From the NCBI GenBank assembly GCA_015487825.1, contig WFOZ01000113.1, forward strand, positions 1 through 6,310: DNA of 6,310 nt, written 5' to 3'. The DNA is from Planctomycetaceae bacterium (GTDB taxonomy: Bacteria; Planctomycetota; Planctomycetia; Planctomycetales; Planctomycetaceae). The notes under the pieces were generated by a model, which had not been told where the DNA came from, made no database searches, and saw nothing but the letters and a program-made list of their open reading frames with translations. Each line of letters starts with the position of its first letter. Positions within the stretch are counted from its first letter, which is position 1. A program made the position numbers and the translations under genes. Positions 1-5,598 of this stretch are shown piece by piece.

Positions 1-1
1 A

Positions 2-583
2 GCTCGCATTGATCAGATTCGTCGTGAATTGGAAAATTCCTCCAGTGATTATGATCGCGAAAAACTGGAAGAACGAGTTGCCAAGCTTTCCGGTGGTGTT
101 GCTCAGGTTAATGTCGGGGCAGCAACTGAAAGCGAAATGAAAGAACGCAAGGCACGTGTTGAAGATGCGTTGCACGCAACACGAGCAGCCGTCGAAGAAG
201 GAATTCTTCCTGGTGGCGGAGTCGCATTACTTCGCAGTTCTGCTTCGGTTACTCCCAAAAAACTGAATCACGACGAAAAAGTCGGATACAATATTATCCT
301 GCGTGCCTGCCGTGCTCCACTGACACAAATTGCTAATAATGCTGGCCTTGATGGCAGTGTCATTTGCGAAAAAGTTGTCGAGCAGGAAGGAAACGTTGGC
401 TACAATGCAGCTAATGAAAAATACGAAGATTTAGTCAAGGCCGGCGTGATTGATCCTGTTAAGGTAACACGTACTGCCCTGCAAAATGCTTCCAGCGTCG
501 CGACATTGCTTCTTACAAGTGATGCCTTGATCGCAGAAGCTCCTGCAGATGATCATTCCGGAGGTGATGGCGACCTCTACTAA
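2..583 (+). CDS. groEL: Chaperonin GroEL, C-terminal part (5' end outside window)
   Basis: This is the C-terminal 193 residues of a type I chaperonin (Hsp60), the ATP-driven cytosolic folding ring. The frame is open from base 2, so the gene begins upstream and no start is visible. The match to E. coli GroEL is clear by eye: [18 protein letters not shown] (local residues 15-32), [20 protein letters not shown] (38-57), the glycine turn GGG (71-73) and IDPVKVTR (150-157). The equivalents of the ATPase aspartates D398 and D495 of E. coli fall at local D55 and D151 and are present, so the equatorial domain looks functional. The C-terminus is unusual: it ends in a short acidic/glycine stretch ([11 protein letters not shown]) with no Gly-Gly-Met repeat. 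Bacteria with several groEL copies often have one with a divergent tail, so this may be a secondary paralogue. No groES can be seen. A strong terminator follows 45 bases after the stop. Confidence 0.97.
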   Translation, partial: ARIDQIRRELENSSSDYDREKLEERVAKLSGGVAQVNVGAATESEMKERKARVEDALHATRAAVEEGILPGGGVALLRSSASVTPKKLNHDEKVGYNIILRACRAPLTQIANNAGLDGSVICEKVVEQEGNVGYNAANEKYEDLVKAGVIDPVKVTRTALQNASSVATLLLTSDALIAEAPADDHSGGDGDLY

Positions 584-628
584 TCGTCACTGATTGCGGG
601 CAGACCGCTGAACAATATCTGCAATTTG

Positions 629-662
629 AAAAGCCCGGCTTACCTCAAAGCCGGGCTTTTTT
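629..662 (+). terminator. Rho-independent terminator of groEL
   Basis: A GC-rich perfect stem AAGCCCGGCT (631-640) pairs with AGCCGGGCTT (649-658) around an 8-base loop. It can be extended by two A-T pairs (629-630 with 659-660) and is followed by a T run to 662. It lies 45 bases after the groEL stop and should end that transcript, so the downstream acidic-protein gene probably has its own promoter. Confidence 0.93.
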
Positions 663-821
663 GTGGAAAAATGACCTGTTCGGTCCCTTTTTGAGATCAA
701 TCCGCTCTAATAATCGTTCGGACCGGTCTGATTGCACAACTCTTGGGGTTGAGTGGTAGAAATTGCCTGATCTGCGTAAACAGGACGTGCAATCTGCGAC
801 GAAGACTGTCATAATCGGTGC

Positions 822-835
822 AAACGGTATCGTTT
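822..835. promoter_or_regulatory. Short dyad AAACG-GTAT-CGTTT, possible operator
   Basis: Five-base perfect arms AAACG (822-826) and CGTTT (831-835) surround a 4-base centre, 57 bases upstream of the acidic-protein start. A CATAAT hexamer at 810-815 could be a -10 box, which would put the dyad over the start of transcription, but there is no good -35 box. Arms this short occur by chance, so operator function is only a suggestion. Confidence 0.2.
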
Positions 836-843
836 CATATTCC

Positions 844-859
844 TGGCACAAAAGTTGGA
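844..859 (+). promoter_or_regulatory. Sigma-54-like -24/-12 element, one key mismatch
   Basis: TGGCAC at 844-849, five spacer bases and TTGGA at 855-859 match the sigma-54 consensus TGGCAC-N5-TTGCA in all conserved bases except the C of the -12 GC pair, which is G here. The predicted transcript would start near 870, about 20 bases before the acidic-protein gene. The mismatch is at one of the most conserved positions, so this is a candidate only. Confidence 0.25.
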
Positions 860-891
860 TTGAATCTTAATCTCGTTGGAAAGCATGTCTC

Positions 892-1386
892 ATGGGCAAG
901 TGGAGCACATTTTTAATCTCGCTGATTCCTGCTGGTCTGGCCGGTTATCTATGTTATTTGCTGGTGACAATTGGCTTGTCTGTTCCCGATGACAAAATGG
1001 GAATGATGTTCTGGGGACCACTTGGAGCAGGTTTTCTGGGATGTGTCATGGCATTTCTGACGCCCTTTGGAATTGCCATCTTCGTTCGTTCGCCTACCCA
1101 GACTACAACTGATAAATCTGATGGTGACCTGGATGTTTCTGATGACGAGTACGAAGATGAACTGGATAGTAACGAGTTCAGCGATGACGAACTGGTTGAT
1201 TCGGAATTTTCATCTGACGATGAGTTGGAGTCCTCAGACTTTGAAGTTGATGATTTTGAAGATGACTCTGACGCTGAATTCCAGACAGCAGAATTTGATT
1301 CATCAGGCTTCGATGACGATGGATTCAGTGATGAATTCAGCGGTGAGTTTGACAGCTTTGAAGATGACGATGACGAACTGGTATAA
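892..1386 (+). CDS. Unrecognised small membrane protein with a highly acidic C-terminal tail
   Basis: I do not recognise a family. The 164-residue product has two hydrophobic segments, about residues 6-27 and 43-65, joined by a short loop (VPDDKMG). Residues 74-164 form a low-complexity tail: by my count 45 of 91 residues are Asp or Glu, only one (K75) is basic, and 11 Phe are spread along it in recurring [S/D]-[D/E]-F units such as NEFSDDE and SEFSSDDE. The tail is almost certainly disordered. The few positive charges (K3, R66, K75) lie outside the two-helix hairpin, so both ends should be cytoplasmic by the positive-inside rule. The ATG at 892 is preceded by GGAAAG (878-883) at workable spacing. 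The reverse strand also has a long open frame, but it is a serine-rich mirror of the GAT/GAA-rich codons. Expression is probably independent of groEL. A role as an electrostatic scaffold or binding tail is speculation. Confidence 0.8.
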   Translation: MGKWSTFLISLIPAGLAGYLCYLLVTIGLSVPDDKMGMMFWGPLGAGFLGCVMAFLTPFGIAIFVRSPTQTTTDKSDGDLDVSDDEYEDELDSNEFSDDELVDSEFSSDDELESSDFEVDDFEDDSDAEFQTAEFDSSGFDDDGFSDEFSGEFDSFEDDDDELV

Positions 1387-1846
1387 ATAGAGTTTGCTTC
1401 ACGCATTCAAAAAGCAGGCCAACGACAACCCGGCGGTTTAGGAGAATGGAGAACCGCTGTCCGGTATTTCGCTTATTGAAAATGTCTACGAGCCCTGCGG
1501 CCTCATTTATAACGCTGTTGAGAAAAAATGTGGAGCCAGTGGAAATAGCTTCCTTATCAGCCACTGATGAATAGTCCCGAAATAAGTTCACGGTTTATCG
1601 TAGCTTGCGTTACGACGCAACCACTGCAAAAAATTGCCTGCTATCTGAGTGGCAATCTCACTATTCCGCATATTATGATCGCTTATCCGTGGTTCTTTTT
1701 CTTTCTTTCAGCTACAAAGCTGTACGAATGAGTAAATGTTTTGCACTTTACCGGCTCATACGTTAAAAGAAACGATATCACTCGATTATAAAGTGCATTC
1801 CATTCGCAGTCATGCCATCAACACCTTACTCATAGCGGAGAAACTC
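1387..1846. other. 460-base intergenic region without a convincing gene; several hairpins
   Basis: No open frame here has a ribosome site plus protein-like composition. Visible structure: GCGGTT (1433-1438) pairs with AACCGC (1452-1457), with flanking CCGG on both sides (1430-1433, 1461-1464); TTGCGT (1605-1610) pairs with ACGCAA (1615-1620) around TACG, a UNCG-type tetraloop; ATTGCC (1633-1638) pairs with GGCAAT (1651-1656). None has a following T run, so none is a standard terminator. The right end, from 1736, is open in the moxR frame but is read as leader because the better start is at 1847. Confidence 0.5.
1763..1792 (+). promoter_or_regulatory. Possible sigma-70-type promoter for moxR
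   Basis: TATAAA (1787-1792, five of six bases of the -10 consensus) lies 18 bases after TTAAAA (1763-1768, four of six of the -35 consensus). Transcription would begin near 1799, giving a leader of about 48 bases to the GTG at 1847. This agrees with the shorter start chosen for moxR, but AT-rich hexamers are common and the -35 is weak. Confidence 0.25.
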
Positions 1847-2788
1847 GTGGAGCAAAGTCTGTACGATTCGGTTGAGCAACTGATTAACCATGTTGGGAAA
1901 GTATTGCTTGGGAAAGAGGAAACGATTCGCCTGGCTGTTACAGCGCTGCTTGCACAGGGGCATTTGTTGATAGAAGACGCACCCGGAGTAGGCAAGACCT
2001 CTCTGGCTAAAGCGTTGGCGTTAAGCCTGGATTGTAATTTCACTCGCTTGCAATGCACGCCGGATATGTTGCCCAGCGATATCCTGGGCACAAGCGTCTT
2101 TTTGCCCAACAGTGGCGAATTTGATTTTCGCCAGGGCCCTATTTTTACAAACATTCTTCTGGCGGATGAAATAAATCGAACAACCCCCCGTACGCAATCT
2201 GCGCTGCTCGAAGCGATGTGTGAAGCACAGGTTTCTATTGATGGGAAAACGCGAGATTTACCTCAGCCGTTTTTTGTGCTTGCCACTCAGAATCCACACG
2301 AGTTTGAAGGAACGTATCCGCTGCCTGAGAATCAGCTCGATCGTTTCATGCTGCGAATAGAAATTGGTTACCCATCGCTTGATGTGGAAAAAGAAGTACT
2401 GATTTCACATCGCACAAGCGAACCGGTTGATAGCATACAGGCGGTTCTCGATAACGAGCGATTATTGAAAATCCAGAAGGATGTCCGACAGGTCCGTATT
2501 GATGAAGGGATTCACAGCTACATACTGGAAATTGTCCATGCTACCCGTGAGCACGAAGAGCTGGCTCTGGGAGTCAGTACACGCGGCGCTATTACCATGA
2601 CCCACGCCCTGCAGGCTTACGCTTGTGTTCAGGGACGCGATTATGTCATCCCCGATGATGTGAAGGAACTTGCAATTCCTGTCTTTGCCCATCGGGTACT
2701 CGTGGGAGGTATTATTCGTGAATCGCACCGCCAGAGAGCGTGTGACATTATCGAACAAATCCTTACATCCATCGCAGTGCCTGTCTGA
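1847..2788 (+). CDS. MoxR-family AAA+ ATPase
   Basis: This is a cytosolic AAA+ ATPase of the MoxR family, whose members act as chaperone-like factors in maturing other proteins or complexes. From the GTG at 1847 the product has 313 residues, the usual family length. Motifs in order: Walker A EDAPGVGKT (43-51), Walker B LLADE followed by INR (104-111), sensor 1 ATQNP (146-150), the LDRF arginine motif (164-167) and sensor 2 STRG (244-247), then the C-terminal lid. All catalytic positions appear intact. The frame is open back to an ATG at 1736, adding 37 residues, but that ATG has no ribosome site and the extra residues are unlike MoxR, whereas the GTG has GGAG (1837-1840) six bases ahead. MoxR genes usually sit beside DUF58, transglutaminase or VWA genes. 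None is in the window, so the client cannot be deduced. The yceH-like gene follows after 46 bases. Confidence 0.93.
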   Translation: MEQSLYDSVEQLINHVGKVLLGKEETIRLAVTALLAQGHLLIEDAPGVGKTSLAKALALSLDCNFTRLQCTPDMLPSDILGTSVFLPNSGEFDFRQGPIFTNILLADEINRTTPRTQSALLEAMCEAQVSIDGKTRDLPQPFFVLATQNPHEFEGTYPLPENQLDRFMLRIEIGYPSLDVEKEVLISHRTSEPVDSIQAVLDNERLLKIQKDVRQVRIDEGIHSYILEIVHATREHEELALGVSTRGAITMTHALQAYACVQGRDYVIPDDVKELAIPVFAHRVLVGGIIRESHRQRACDIIEQILTSIAVPV

Positions 2789-2792
2789 TTTT

Positions 2793-2802
2793 AAGTGCAC
2801 TT
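2793..2802. repeat. 10-bp palindrome AAGTGCACTT between moxR and yceH
   Basis: This perfect palindrome lies five bases after the moxR stop. The same word is split as an inverted pair upstream of moxR: TGCACTTTA (1742-1750) and TAAAGTGCA (1789-1797). It could be a protein-binding site shared by both promoters, but a 10-bp palindrome is expected several times by chance in a window of this size. Confidence 0.2.
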
Positions 2803-2834
2803 TTCAACGTCTCGTAATAAGCTGAAACAGTATA

Positions 2835-3566
2835 ATGACTGAAATGAACAACGTAGAAGAAACTCAATATGAACAGCTCGATTCGTTATCAAAGAAAGAA
2901 CGACGAGTTCTGGGAACACTGATTGAAAAATCTCTGACAACGCCGGAGTATTATCCGTTAACTCTCAAGGCACTTACAAACGGTTGCAACCAGAAAAGCA
3001 ATCGTTCTCCGCTGTCGAGTTACGATGAATACGATGTGGAAGAAATTTTGGATACTCTGCGAGGCCGAGGCCTTATTGCGGCAGTCCAGACAGCAGGAGG
3101 CCGCTCTGAAAGATACCGGCATCTCTTAAGAGATAAACTGGGTTGGAAAAATGCTTCGTTAGCAATTATGGGAGAGTTGCTCCTGCGAGGCAGACAACAA
3201 CTCGGTGAACTTCGCAGCAGAGCCAGTCGCATGTCGAACATAGATTCTCTCGATATTCTGCGAGAAGAATTACAGCAACTGATGCTTGCAGGCTATGTGC
3301 AGGCATCGGGAGAGTTGCATCGTAGAGGAATTGAAGTTGATCACGCGCTTTATTCTGAAACCGAACAGAATAAAACTCTGAGAATGCAATCATTTTCTAC
3401 ACAACCTCAAACTCCACAAAAAAATCCGGTGGCAACACAGGACCCACCAGCCGAAAACCCAATGGGGGTACAGGTTGACTATCGCGAAGAGATTGAAGAG
3501 CTGAAGAACATGGTTAACCTGCTCGAACAACGAGTTTCTGAACTGGAGCGGCAGCTGGGAGTTTGA
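2835..3566 (+). CDS. YceH family protein (DUF480)
   Basis: This 243-residue protein belongs to the YceH/DUF480 family, cytosolic proteins with two winged-helix-like domains and no settled biochemical role. The family signature is clear: [20 protein letters not shown] followed by a conserved stretch containing CNQKSNRSP (residues 24-59), then [19 protein letters not shown] (115-133), close to E. coli YceH. A low-complexity Pro/Gln-rich linker (about 185-210) leads to a predicted coiled coil (about 216-242) with Leu/Val heptads, the part the family may use to self-associate. Length is slightly above the E. coli protein (about 215) because of the linker. Two ATGs are possible, 2835 and 2844, and neither has a clear ribosome site. 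A TATAAT hexamer at 2831-2836 overlaps the first, so translation from 2844 on a leaderless transcript is possible. It could instead be co-transcribed with moxR, 46 bases upstream. Confidence 0.92.
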   Translation: MTEMNNVEETQYEQLDSLSKKERRVLGTLIEKSLTTPEYYPLTLKALTNGCNQKSNRSPLSSYDEYDVEEILDTLRGRGLIAAVQTAGGRSERYRHLLRDKLGWKNASLAIMGELLLRGRQQLGELRSRASRMSNIDSLDILREELQQLMLAGYVQASGELHRRGIEVDHALYSETEQNKTLRMQSFSTQPQTPQKNPVATQDPPAENPMGVQVDYREEIEELKNMVNLLEQRVSELERQLGV

Positions 3567-4214
3567 ATTACAGATTTTGATGCTCTCCTGTTATTGAAGG
3601 CCATTCAGCTTGCGAAAATGAGTGGTCAACACGCTGAGGTTAAAACAGGAAAACGTTTGATTTTTGTGCAAGGCACAAAAATATTGACTGGTAGCAGCTT
3701 AGAGGACATTGGGGTCCGGTTGGAAACCAGAATACCTCAGCAGTAAATAGCTGCCCGGTATGGCTGTGTTGTTTTGCCATCTGTAGACAAAATCTCACTT
3801 TTATGAATTTCACGCAACTCGCAAACATATTGCCTGTTAGGTAGTAAAAATGCTCGTGAATACCACTGAACCCGGTAATATCACCGAATATACGGGTTGC
3901 TTGTTTGACTCCAAGCCTCATCAATTTACAATAAATTGCGTTAATCATCTCTGCCGGTCGTGCGACATAGCAAACGAACCAGGTCATAATGGTATTCATG
4001 GATGTGTGCGAGACTGGATGATTTCTGCATGGGCCGCTTAAAGATGAGATTCAATATGTTTATGATGCAATTAACGGAGGATTTCGTTAGAATTTTCTAA
4101 GGCAGCCTGAACGTGATAAGAACAATCAGGTGACTCAATCTAATCTACGAGTGGTAAGCAATTCTTTCTAAAAAAATTTGACGGTTTATTGATAACAAAT
4201 TGGGAGTAACATCA
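3567..4214. other. About 650 bases without a convincing gene
   Basis: Two open frames exist here: a 63-codon plus frame at 3850-4041, Cys/His-rich and with only a weak AGG ahead of its ATG, and a 119-codon minus frame at 3640-3999 with abundant Cys and Phe and no familiar motif. Neither resembles a known protein and I do not call them. Structured elements are a perfect dyad at 3660-3682 and a small hairpin, TAACG (4072-4076) with CGTTA (4085-4089), whose loop carries a GGAGG with no usable start codon after it. No tRNA cloverleaf or repeated units were seen. The right end should hold the hpf promoter. A TTGACG at 4178-4183 is present, but no -10 lies at proper distance. Confidence 0.5.
3660..3682. 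repeat. Perfect 10-bp inverted repeat, 3-base centre
   Basis: The left arm ATTTTTGTGC (3660-3669) and right arm GCACAAAAAT (3673-3682) are exact reverse complements around AAG. The T run lies inside the stem, not after it, so this is not a standard terminator on either strand. It sits 93 bases after the yceH-family stop in otherwise empty DNA. A dimeric regulator's operator, or a transcript-end hairpin processed by other means, are both possible. Confidence 0.55.
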
Positions 4215-4565
4215 GTGCAAATTGAAATCGCGTGCAGGCATGGTAGCATTGGCGAACCCGTACGGAATTATATCCGGGAGAAGTCGGAAAAACTGCTGAC
4301 TTATTTTGAACGTGTTACCCAGGTGCAGGTAACATTCGATTTCAATAACAGCCGTGTCAAAGTTGAGATCCTGGTCGACGCTGAGCACAAGCACGATTTT
4401 ATCGCTCATTACGAAGGTGAAGATGCTCAAAAATCTTTTGACAAAACCCTTCATAAAATTGAACAGCAGATAAGAAAATACAAAGAGCAGCTGCAGGATC
4501 ATCGCAGAGATATTCCTGTCAGTGAATTAACGGAAGCTGAGCAGAATATAGATGAAGCGGAATAG
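4215..4565 (+). CDS. hpf: Ribosome hibernation-promoting factor, short form (HPF/RaiA family)
   Basis: Members of this family bind the 30S subunit across the mRNA channel and tRNA sites and inactivate or dimerise ribosomes when growth stops. The 116-residue product covers the single S30AE domain: the N-terminal strand and CRHGSIGEPVRNYIREK (residues 7-23), KLLTYFERV (26-34), a second strand region (38-54) and the helix QQIRKYKEQLQDHRRD (84-99). It lacks the extra C-terminal dimerisation domain of long HPF, so it matches short HPF or YfiA/RaiA in length. The GTG at 4215 is chosen because GGGAG (4202-4206) lies eight bases ahead; the in-frame TTG at 4200 has none and overlaps that site. ptsN follows after 164 bases. 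The pairing of hpf with ptsN occurs in the E. coli rpoN operon and suggests shared stress or nutrient control. Whether it acts like HPF or like YfiA cannot be told from sequence. Confidence 0.93.
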   Translation: MQIEIACRHGSIGEPVRNYIREKSEKLLTYFERVTQVQVTFDFNNSRVKVEILVDAEHKHDFIAHYEGEDAQKSFDKTLHKIEQQIRKYKEQLQDHRRDIPVSELTEAEQNIDEAE

Positions 4566-4573
4566 ATAATGCA

Positions 4574-4602
4574 GTAACAGCAACTCGTTGCTGCTTTGTT
4601 AC
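4574..4602 (+). other. Intercistronic hairpin just after hpf
   Basis: CAGCAAC (4578-4584) is complementary to GTTGCTG (4587-4593), and outer GTAA (4574-4577) can pair with TTAC (4599-4602) across a small internal loop. It begins eight bases after the hpf stop. No T run follows, so it is more likely a 3'-end stabilising or processing hairpin than a strong terminator. Confidence 0.45.
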
Positions 4603-4633
4603 GGAGTGATTGGAAAACAGAGACATCAACTGA

Positions 4634-4680
4634 CCGATGAAATGATGGGATCGATTCTCAACCATATCAATTTCATCCGG
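4634..4680 (+). other. Longer imperfect hairpin in the ptsN leader
   Basis: GATGAAAT (4636-4643) pairs perfectly with ATTTCATC (4670-4677). CC (4634-4635) can pair with GG (4679-4680) past one bulged base, and inside the loop ATGG (4645-4648) can pair with CCAT (4662-4665). It ends about 40 bases before the ptsN ribosome site. The spacer may be a structured leader, but a loop this long makes chance pairing plausible. Confidence 0.35.
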
Positions 4681-4729
4681 CAGCCGCATAATAACCATGC
4701 AGGGAAAAATCCCAAACCGGAGTATAAAT

Positions 4730-5200
4730 ATGAAATTTTCTGAAATAGTTATCAAGGAATCCATAGTCACCGACTTACAGGTTGGTACGAAAGAAGATGC
4801 GATTCGGCGAATGGTTGCCAGTTTGCGATCTTCCGGACAGGTTTCTGCCGACAACGAAGAGAGTATTGTTGCAGCAATTCTGAAACGAGAAGAACTTGGC
4901 TCGACCGGAATCGGGAACGGAATTGCTGTTCCTCATACCAAGCATCCTTCGGTTGAAGATCTTGTTGCGACAATCGCAATTGCTCCGGAAGGACTCGATT
5001 TTGCCAGCCTCGATGGAGATGATGTCTTCATTCTCTTCCTGCTTATTTCTCCGCCAGATCGTCCAGGAGACCATCTTCGCGCCCTGGAGACAATTTCTCG
5101 CCATCTTAGAAATGAGAACTTCTGCAATTTCCTCAAACAGTCCAAAACAGCTACACAGGTTATCGATCTTCTAAAAGAAGCTGACCAGGATGAGCTGTAA
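4730..5200 (+). CDS. ptsN: PTS IIA-like nitrogen-regulatory protein PtsN (EIIA-Ntr)
   Basis: This is a 156-residue, single-domain EIIA of the fructose/mannitol type, the class that includes PtsN. Such proteins accept phosphate on His from an HPr/NPr and regulate partners rather than import sugar. The active-site block [12 protein letters not shown] (60-71) places the phosphorylatable His at 69. The second conserved His lies in DHLRAL at 115, after the [12 protein letters not shown] strand. No membrane EIIB/EIIC domain is attached and none is nearby, supporting a regulatory role. The ATG at 4730 has GGAG (4719-4722) seven bases ahead and begins with MKFSEIV, as expected for the fold. An upstream in-frame ATG at 4697 would add 11 atypical residues and lacks a ribosome site. 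The gene lies after hpf, as in the E. coli rpoN operon, and before an HPr-like gene that could be its phosphodonor. Confidence 0.93.
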   Translation: MKFSEIVIKESIVTDLQVGTKEDAIRRMVASLRSSGQVSADNEESIVAAILKREELGSTGIGNGIAVPHTKHPSVEDLVATIAIAPEGLDFASLDGDDVFILFLLISPPDRPGDHLRALETISRHLRNENFCNFLKQSKTATQVIDLLKEADQDEL

Positions 5201-5270
5201 GGTAATCAACAAATAGCCTTAAATCTACTTTTTTTAGAGAATTTAGAATTTCCTGAAAATGCTCAGATTC

Positions 5271-5303
5271 GGGTCGCATGACCCATCAGTATACCTCTAT
5301 AAT
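5271..5303 (+). promoter_or_regulatory. Candidate promoter with an upstream dyad, reading toward the HPr-like gene
   Basis: A perfect -10 hexamer TATAAT lies at 5298-5303. Where a -35 should be there is instead a dyad, GGGTC (5271-5275) and GACCC (5280-5284) around GCAT, so the promoter could be activator-dependent or repressed there. Transcription from near 5310 would leave a leader of about 290 bases before the HPr-like gene. Confidence 0.3.
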
Positions 5304-5415
5304 TGAACGCAGGACGCGTGTTAGCACTACAGGGGTGGAGTGCGTTTAGCAAATTTCATAACAGAGACCAGGCGATCATTCATTCTGGAAGGGGCTTGGG
5401 TTTTGCGGTGGCGGT

Positions 5416-5541
5416 TTGCAGGAAGAATCTTTCGCGTTCTATGTAATTCATGCAGCTATCGCAGGGGTGCTTGTCGTCTATTGGAAGCAGCCCGATCATC
5501 TCTATTGGATACATGTGGTCAAGATGGACCAGTCGTATTGA
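5416..5541 (+). CDS. Possible 41-residue hydrophobic peptide (doubtful)
   Basis: From a TTG at 5416 this frame encodes 41 residues beginning MQEESFAFYVIHAAIAGVL and ending in a charged and aromatic stretch (WKQPDHLYWIHVVKMDQSY). The central part (about 8-23) could form one short membrane helix. It stops 57 bases before the HPr-like gene. Against it, the start is the weak codon TTG with no clear ribosome site, the frame is blocked by a TAA further upstream, and short open frames of this size are common by chance. It could be a small protein, a leader peptide or a decayed gene end. I recognise no family. Confidence 0.15.
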   Translation: MQEESFAFYVIHAAIAGVLVVYWKQPDHLYWIHVVKMDQSY

Positions 5542-5582
5542 GTTTTCAGTTCTTTCTCTTCATTACAGTGCGTTCAGCATAT

Positions 5583-5587
5583 AAGGA
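5583..5587 (+). promoter_or_regulatory. Ribosome binding site fixing the HPr-like start
   Basis: The run AAGGAG (core at 5583-5587) precedes the ATG at 5599 by 11 bases. The next in-frame ATG, at 5620, has nothing comparable, so the longer 104-residue product is preferred. Confidence 0.7.
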
Positions 5588-5598
5588 GTCGATTTATC

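Larger units (their letters stand above)
5201..5598. other. 398-base spacer between ptsN and the HPr-like gene
   Basis: No gene is called with confidence. A 101-codon frame opening at a GTG (5340) runs through the HPr-like start in another frame, is rich in Arg/Cys and has no family resemblance. A shorter frame at 5416-5541 could encode a 41-residue hydrophobic peptide. The left part holds a perfect dyad and a TATAAT box. In E. coli the equivalent interval holds rapZ and in other bacteria often hprK. I see no remnant of either in the three plus frames. Confidence 0.5.

Noticed and set aside
645..851. Minus-strand 68-codon frame after groEL
   Set aside because: It ends inside the groEL terminator and covers the likely promoter of the next gene; its composition is not protein-like.
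845..853. Nine-base word GGCACAAAA shared with the dyad at 3672-3680
   Set aside because: Many shared nine-base words are expected by chance in a window of this size.
1067..1390. Plus-strand 107-codon frame within the acidic-protein gene
   Set aside because: It is an out-of-frame reading of the same repetitive codons, rich in Met/Leu/Thr as expected from a frame shift of GAT/GAA repeats.
954..1406. Minus-strand 150-codon frame opposite the acidic protein
   Set aside because: It is a serine-rich mirror of GAT/GAC/GAA codons on the plus strand, with no ribosome site or family motif.
3640..3999. Minus-strand 119-codon frame in the 650-base gap
   Set aside because: It has no recognisable motif, unusual Cys/Phe content and no clear ribosome site; it also spans the dyad at 3660-3682. 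A real orphan gene cannot be fully excluded.
4178..4206. TTGACG as a -35 box for hpf
   Set aside because: At normal spacing the -10 position falls on the ribosome site (TGGGAG), which is not a -10 sequence.
4775..5174. Several frames on both strands inside ptsN
   Set aside because: They are shadows of a clearly conserved gene and have no independent support.
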